Below are positions 58,179-64,000 of a stretch of DNA of 64,000 bases, piece after piece (within the stretch, counting starts at the first letter, position 1; each line of letters begins with the position of its first letter). Origin of the DNA: Ancylostoma caninum (taxonomy: Eukaryota > Nematoda > Chromadorea > Rhabditida > Ancylostomatidae); the NCBI GenBank assembly GCA_037903475.1, contig JBAJFG010000477.1:171497-235496 (forward strand), given 5' to 3'. The translations under genes were made by a program, and so were the position numbers. Under the pieces are notes generated by a model, which was not told where the DNA came from, made no database searches, and saw nothing but the letters and a program-made list of their open reading frames with translations.

Positions 58179-61100
58179 TTACACGCTCACAAAAGCTGAC
58201 TTGGCTACCTGATTATGCTGTGTCCCTTCGTTTTCGTCAACAGTTTCATCCATGCTGGCCTCTTCAATATGCACTTCACCCTCTTCATCAGCGATACTCG
58301 CTACCTACAAAGGTAAACATCAATGGCTCTCTGAGCTACTGCGGACGGCGCACCTATGAGATCATTCGTAGAAATTAGAAGATTGAAATCTACCTCTATG
58401 TCCATTCCGGATGAACGAACATTTTTTTCTTGATCACATAACGACACATGATCGTCTTCATCTCGAGTCATTTCACCCGAATCATTGCCATCCATCTGCA
58501 AAGAATACTATAAAGAGCAGCAAAGTGCAGCATTCCCAGGCTAAAGTAGGAATCCATGATGCAGTATGAAGGACTAAAAAGGGTAATGCAGAAATCATTA
58601 TCTACGCAAGGAGAACTAGGTGTCAATAATCAATGTTACCAACGCACAGCTTTGTAGAGGATGTCTCAGTGGGCATCTCTAATTCTCCACGAAAAAAAAA
58701 GGGCCAAGAACGGGGTTTTCCGCGCTTTTGCGGAGAATGATGGGCGAAAAAGGAGTTGGGGGGGGAGCACAGTATAAAATGTCATAGGCTTCACCTTGTA
58801 AGCCTAAGTGAAAGCACTAGCCTAAGCCTAAGCTAAGCCTAAGCCTAATCCTATGCTTAAGCATGGGTTTAAGTCTTCACAGGAGTGGCCCCCTCCAACT
58901 CCCTTTTCACCGAATGATGTATTGTAATGAGCGCCTCTCAGGGATTCTTTTCATATGAACTCCCAAAGATGGTTCTGAGAAGAGACAGTGCCTTTGAAGA
59001 CAGCACTCGCTCAAATTTTCGTGTCTGAGATTTTGCTTGAAGTTTTCACGGCCCTAGAACTCATACACAACAGTGAAACAGCGAACGAGAAACTCGCGAG
59101 AAACCTGCAAAATTGGGTTGCCCTCTTCCGTGTTTCTTGTCGCGCTTCACTGACACTCGTGAATTCCGCTACACCGGCGCGGTCACACCCGCTCGTGAAT
59201 GCGACGAGTATTTGTTAGCTGGTGCATCGTCGCTGCGGAAGCACGAGCGGCGGTAGTTGGTTCACGATCGTTATTCGGATTTCTTCAAAGGTAAGTCAAG
59301 ATTGTTTGCGTTTGTTTAGCTTTTATGATGCGCTGCCAGTGTGCGTCACGACTAGTATTTCAATTCCGACTCGAGAATTTCGACGGGTGCTGCTTTTAAA
59401 GGTACCACCTACGATAATTTCCATATTCGAGATTTTGTGTGTTTCAGAGCTTGGTCAATGGTCCCAATATGTAGTTCTACGAATGATTTACTGACGAAGG
59501 CCTGAGCATCCACAAATTATAAGAGAATAAATGTGCTTCAATATTTCACTTAGATGAGGTGTAATCTGAAGAGAAATAGACTTTTGCTCTCAGTACCTCT
59601 CTCTCATTATTATACTTGACTAGCTGCCGTACCCGGCTTCGCTCGGGTGTTTTACTACCTTGGCTACATCACACTGCTGAGGCCAATTACTATCACCGAT
59701 AAATTCATCAAAACATTAAAATCTACATAATTTTGATGACCAGCATGTTAGCGAAGCCCAGGTGACGTTTCCCATCGACTTGTGGGCGAAAAGTTAGCAA
59801 AGCTATTTCGGTGACATTGAATCGACGTATTCGTACAAAGTGGTTGTCATATTCATACTCAGCATATCGAGGAACCCCAGGAGAGATGTCTTCACCGCTC
59901 CATTGGGCGGAAAAGCCAAAAATCAATAAAACCGATATTTCATGCAAGATGTTCCTCATATTCGTATTCAGCGTATTGAGAAACCCAAGAAGACATGTCT
60001 TTGTCCGTCCCCGAGCGAAAATGGGGAAAAATCGATAAAATCAATAAATCAATATTTCGTTCAAAATGGTTGTCATTCTTATTCAGTGTATTGAGAAACC
60101 CCAGTAGACATGTTTTTACCACCCCATGATCAAGAATAGCGAAAAATCAATAAAGTCAATAAATCGATAAATTGGCGCAAAATGGTTGTCATATTCGTGT
60201 TCAGCGCACTGAGGTACCCCAGTGGGCATGTTCTCGCTAGTCTCTGGTCAAGAAGAGCGAAAAATCAGTAAAATCAATAAATCGATAAATTGGCGCAAAA
60301 TGGTTGACGTATTCGTGTTAAGCGCATTGAGGTACCCCAGTAGGCATATTCTCGCTAGTCCCTGATCAAGGAGAGCGAAAAATCAACAAAATCGATATAA
60401 TCGATAAACCAATAGATAATCCCAGGTGCAAGGTAGCCTATAACCTCCGCCGGCCAGTGGAGAGTCTACCTGCAAAATTCGGTCCCGATCGGTTTATCCT
60501 CCGCGATTTCTATTCGGAACACACAAACACACACACAAACAAACTTTCACTTTTATATGTACAGATTTCATCCTTATCTTCTCCCATTTCCACCACTTAA
60601 ACTCGATCACCCTTTCCTAAAGAACCAAAATGGGACCAATCCTAGACATAGTGCTGAGCAAAGAATTACAACAAGACTTGCAGAGAAAAATTACCTGAGT
60701 ACTGAGTGCTGTTTTCAAAGACGAACACTAGAAACAGAAACTGTAAACAACATTACTGTACTCACATCAACTGCCAGCCCACCAGCTACCGATTCCGACT
60801 GCTGCGTCACGTAATTGTTAATGGCCGCCGTCCGTGCCATGATGATATCCTGACTACTCGTTTGAGGAGGCTGAACTGGTGGTGAACGAGAGTTTTCACT
60901 CGTGGCTGTCTCTGCGCTTCCCGATTCATCCTCAGCCGCTTCTGGCACCGATGGTAAAGTCTTTGTTGGCAGCTCAGTCTGGTGCAGGTCTTCTCGGGTC
61001 TGTGACAAAATCCCAGATTTAAAGTCGGTACCTCAGCTTAAGAACGGAATAACATCTGGTAGCTATGTTTGCAGCTGTTTCCATGGATAGCACTAATACA

Positions 61101-63980
61101 GCTCTGTGGTGCATAGCTCATACACTACAGCCCTTCTCAAAAATACTTGCCTCACGCTTTACCGTCCATCTGTTAAGCCGCTTCGCATCACCTATGCATT
61201 ATCATAAGTGGTGTGACGTGGCTACACAGACGGGCGGTTCAGCGTGAGGCAAGAATTTTTGAGAAAGACTGAATACCACACAGCATACCATTACCGGAGA
61301 AGATGCCAAGCTCGAACAACACGAAATGAGTGTACACCAAATAACTTGCAGTTCGAACTTACATTTTGCAGAAGAAAAAAAAGATAAAAGCGCAAGCGTA
61401 GTTCGACTCAAAAGCTTTTCGGCGGAGCTAGCTAAAGTTCTGCAAACCCCAAAGCAACGAAGAATTATGATCAGATCTCTTGTTGAGGCACCCAAGAGAG
61501 AAACACTCCAATGCAAGGTCACCCACAGCAATGAACAAATCATAAACATTGTAGTGGAATGAAAATCGTTTTGTAAAGAAGTGAGCTTGATGAGGTTAAA
61601 GGCAGTGTGTCACCTCGTTTCGTGAGCTGAAAATACCAATAGACTCTAGACCTCCTCATCACGCTAAATCCAAAGATGTTTGTCAAAGCTCATAAAAATG
61701 ACGAAAACCCCGTTTTCGGAGGGTCCGAAAGTGCAGTTCACGGACCACCTGGGCGGAGCGGTCCGTGAATGTGCTGGCTGGCCGCCACGTCTGCACTGTT
61801 GGTCAACACTTCTAGACGTGTCCGGTCGATGAGATCAATGGCTTCACACGTCCACTCGGCTCGACAAACTGTTACAAACCCCGTCCCGAAAAACGTCTAA
61901 AAATAGGGTTCAAAGACCTTTTTGTAACATTTTAGGTATACCGCTGGATTCATCGTGCCGAGGAGATTCAGAGCCTGCTAAATGCTCAAAGACAATGCCT
62001 TTAAAGGCAGTGTGTCACCTCGTTATCGTCTTTGAGCATTTAGCAGGCTCTGAATCTTCTCGACACACTGAATCCAGCGGTATACATAAAATATTCAAAA
62101 CGGTCTTCAAACCCGTTTTTTCAACGTTTTTTTTTTCGGACTTGGTTTGGAACAGTTTGTCGAGCTGAGTGGACGCGTGAAGCCGTTGATCTTATCGATC
62201 GAACACGTCAAGACGTGTTGACCAACGTTGCAGCCGTGGTGGGCAGCCAGCACAGTCACGGACCGCTTCGCCCAAGTGGTCCGTGAAAGTTGCACTTTGA
62301 GGCTTACCAAAGACGGAGTTCTCGTCATTTTTATGAGTGTTGATGTACATCTTTGCAATCTGAGGGGAGAGGAGATTACAGAGCTGTTGAAACATATCGA
62401 GTTCCTTTGATGTTTTGCTGGAAAATTAGAAATGCAAAGTAAAACGATACCTTCCTCATCGAGAAATCTTGAGACATAAATGAGGCATCGAAGACATCAT
62501 ATTCGGAAGGACCGGATTTTTTACGTCTTTCAGCATCCTCACTCTGAAGAAGGAGCATTCTTACTTCATCAGCTGACAAACAAACAAATCTACGTCGATA
62601 CCTCCAACTGCTCGTGAATCCTTTTCGCCTCCCTTAGCTTTTCTTGCATTTCTAAGGTGCGTAGAGTTACTTTGACAAAATTTACCATGAAAACTCGCAG
62701 AGGAGTAGCAGTTTGAAGCTCCACTGAAAGATACACGATGACGTTAGGCTAAGAAAATGAATGGAAACGTGTTTGAAACCATGTTCGACAGGTAACTGAC
62801 ATTCTTTCCTGATTCTCCCCTCCTCGAACTGTAGATGGTCCTTCTGAGCTTGCAGCCGTTCCAGACGGTTGGAGAGCGCAATCACCGCGTCCCTCTCCTG
62901 TCGTTAAAACTAGCACTTGAAAATATTGACAAACTATTATTGTAGTGGATAAAAACGAGAAAAATCCACGCATTTTATCGCAAGGAAAAATATCAATGCA
63001 TAGGTAATATCTACTCATTAACAATTACCATATTCGCTTTCGGATTCCTTTGAATAATTACGTAAATTATCGGGATTGATCCTTAAGATTTTCATTGACA
63101 TCAAAAACGAAGTAAGCCGAATAATCCATTACAATGACCATTTATAGATTTGATTCGATAGAATTCTAGATAAACACTGACCCTGCCAATGTTGCGCACC
63201 ATTGTACTATCATATAGGATCAATAAGGATACTGTGACGTATACATAATGTGGATGGGAAATAAGTTCTGTCCATGGAGGAAGAATTTTTTTTGAACGAA
63301 AGTTTTTTTTCTGGCAGCAGACTGTGTAGAATTTTGCTGCACTTGTGCTTGCTCGGGCAGTGGCAGTAATAAAGGAAGTCAGAGAAAACTTGCTCGACCA
63401 TTTCCATGGAGAGCTAAGTGGTTGGCCCAAGCCGATGAATGAAACATACGAGCGCTTTATCAAATTGTTGCGTGAGAAGTGATAGAAATGTGTCGACGCT
63501 GAAGTGGCATACTTTAATTTGTCTTGTTTAATAGTTTTAAAGAATTCCTTAGAATGAATTCGGTTTTTTTCCTGTGGACGAGATTTATTCACCCACGTGA
63601 TAACAGCAGGATTCCCGTAACACACCGCAGAATTTGATGAAATTCACTACTATAGCCGTCCTACCCTTCATCATCATCTGCTACGCACAGATTCAGAGCC
63701 AGAACTACTATGTATACAAAGAAGAGAACCTCATTAGCAAACATCGAAACCGCACCTTCACCCTCGTAAAGAAACCTCTCCTGGATATGTTAGAGAAGCC
63801 TATTGTGCTTTTACAGTCAAAAAGTCAAACCTTTTGGATGAATGCCATCAGAGAAGACCATCCACTCACGTTGTTTTGCCTGGCTATACGAAGTGAGCGA
63901 TCCATAAGCGTCTTCAGACGATCCTTCTGCTCACAAGCAATTTGCAACGAAGCAGCCCATGCCGCGGAGTTACGTTCCGC
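58179..63980 (-). CDS. Coiled-coil protein with acidic C-terminus, 3' part (runs off window)
   Basis: Exons (minus): 63980-63870 (ACEQKDRLKTLMDRSLRI), 62897-62780 (RDAVIALSNRLERLQAQK), 62651-62602 (MQEKLREAKRIHEQLE), 62543-62451 (SEDAERRKKSGPSEYDVF), 60999-60766 (Pro/Ser/Thr/Glu-rich; ARTAAINNYVTQQSES), 58495-58394 (MDGNDSGEMTRDEDD), 58304-58179 (EEGEVHIEEASMDETVDE, stop TAA). Every junction is in phase. The upstream half is a heptad-rich coiled coil and the rest is acidic and probably disordered. No named family is recognised. The gene begins beyond 64000. The last donor-like site, CAG|GTAGCC, could instead splice in phase to the exon at 53977, giving a longer protein ending at 48532. The introns contain a Helitron, a MITE and a large foldback. 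Confidence 0.65.
58800..58862. repeat. Interstitial nematode telomere repeats
   Basis: gcctaagcctaagctaagcc plus taagcctaatcc is an imperfect (GCCTAA)n run, the complement of the nematode telomere unit TTAGGC, within an intron of the coiled-coil gene. Confidence 0.75.
59630..60565 (-). mobile_element. Helitron-like element H3
   Basis: It starts ctagctgccgtacccggctt (reverse 3' end) and ends cttttatatgtacaga (reverse 5' end), like H2. It has about five minisatellite units and no coding genes. It lies in the intron between exons 60766 and 58495. Confidence 0.75.
61128..61271. mobile_element. MITE, second copy of the 47723-47855 family
   Basis: The ends cagcccttctcaaaaatactt and tttttgagaaagactg flank gcctcacg/cgtgaggc arms. 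Confidence 0.7.
61274..61562 (+). CDS. Open segment with coding character, about 94 codons to stop
   Basis: Directly after the MITE a + frame reads LNTTQHTITGEDAKLEQHE and continues to KSFSAELAKVLQTPKQRRI, ending with NEQIINIVVE and TGA. Composition (Lys/Glu/Gln-rich, balanced hydrophobics) is protein-like. No ATG-led gene, domain or partner exon was found. It may be a captured exon or gene relic on the strand opposite the coiled-coil gene. Confidence 0.3.
61600..62375. repeat. Large foldback, two 330-bp units in inverted orientation
   Basis: The left unit (about 61665-61995: ctcataaaaatgacgaaaac, gtcaacacttctagacgtgt, gcctgctaaatgctcaaaga) is the diverged reverse complement of the right unit (about 62030-62375). 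The loop contains ggcagtgtgtcacctcgtta, which is also found at 61603. It lies in an intron of the coiled-coil gene. Confidence 0.75.
63637..63830 (+). CDS. Possible first exon of a secreted protein on +, antisense to intron
   Basis: The frame starts MKFTTIAVLPFIIICYAQIQ, a convincing signal peptide. A hydrophilic segment follows with NYYVYKEENL, HRNRTFTLVKKPLLDML and KPIVLLQ. It lies in the intron next to coding exon 63980-63870 of the minus-strand gene. The frame runs on to 63984 over that exon's antisense, so the real end should be a donor before about 63860. No donor is compelling. Confidence 0.35.
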
Positions 63981-64000
63981 CTGATATAAAAAGATAGATG

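Noticed and set aside
62573..62601. A 29-bp ultra-short intron between coiled-coil exons
   Set aside because: The reading phase across it fails. Using the downstream acceptor cttcttcag at 62544 gives a 58-bp intron in correct phase.

Overview
The window looks like nuclear DNA of a clade V (strongylid, hookworm-like) nematode. The reasons are split genes with short introns and TTTTCAG-type acceptors, a DUF229 gene, RTE-clade LINEs of the type abundant in hookworms, a patch of the nematode telomere repeat (GCCTAA/TTAGGC), and a very high load of small inverted-repeat transposons. No bacterial, organellar or viral genes were seen. The species cannot be fixed from the sequence alone. Exon models below were built by hand from splice sites and reading phase.

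Left part (1-19.4 kb). A DUF229 (alkaline-phosphatase-fold) gene runs on + from 1391 to about 9523. Its large intron holds tandem repeats, a TA-flanked MITE and an (AT)n tract. Three minus-strand genes follow (10.35-10.93, 12.65-14.92, 16.83-19.38 kb). Each encodes a small secreted protein with no recognised domain, and each has a TATA-like box only 32-55 bp upstream of its start codon.

Middle part (19.9-46 kb). This is almost wholly repetitive: a 60-bp satellite with a 600-bp higher-order period; a CR1-like LINE (878-codon ORF, minus) abutting head-to-head on an RTE LINE (+); a second RTE copy interrupted by a 906-bp hAT-like element; a 50-bp tandem array; roughly 280-bp repeats; a 2.4-kb hAT-like element with TTCGAA-rich ends; two stranded last exons of an FG-rich protein; and an RTE-type LINE fragment that starts with a tRNA-Leu-like sequence and lacks its 3' half. 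It ends in Helitron-like elements.

Right part (46-64 kb). Minus-strand exons of a coiled-coil/acidic protein gene run in from beyond the right edge to a stop at 58179. A further exon set (53.98-48.53 kb) has compatible phase and may belong to the same gene. The introns are packed with Helitrons, MITEs, a mariner relic and two very long foldbacks, one made of an inverted pair of tRNA-headed (SINE-like) units.

The host genes do not form an obvious pathway. The best candidates for something undescribed are the TATA-driven trio of secreted genes, the inverted tRNA-headed foldback, the tRNA-headed LINE and the Helitron family carrying an internal minisatellite.
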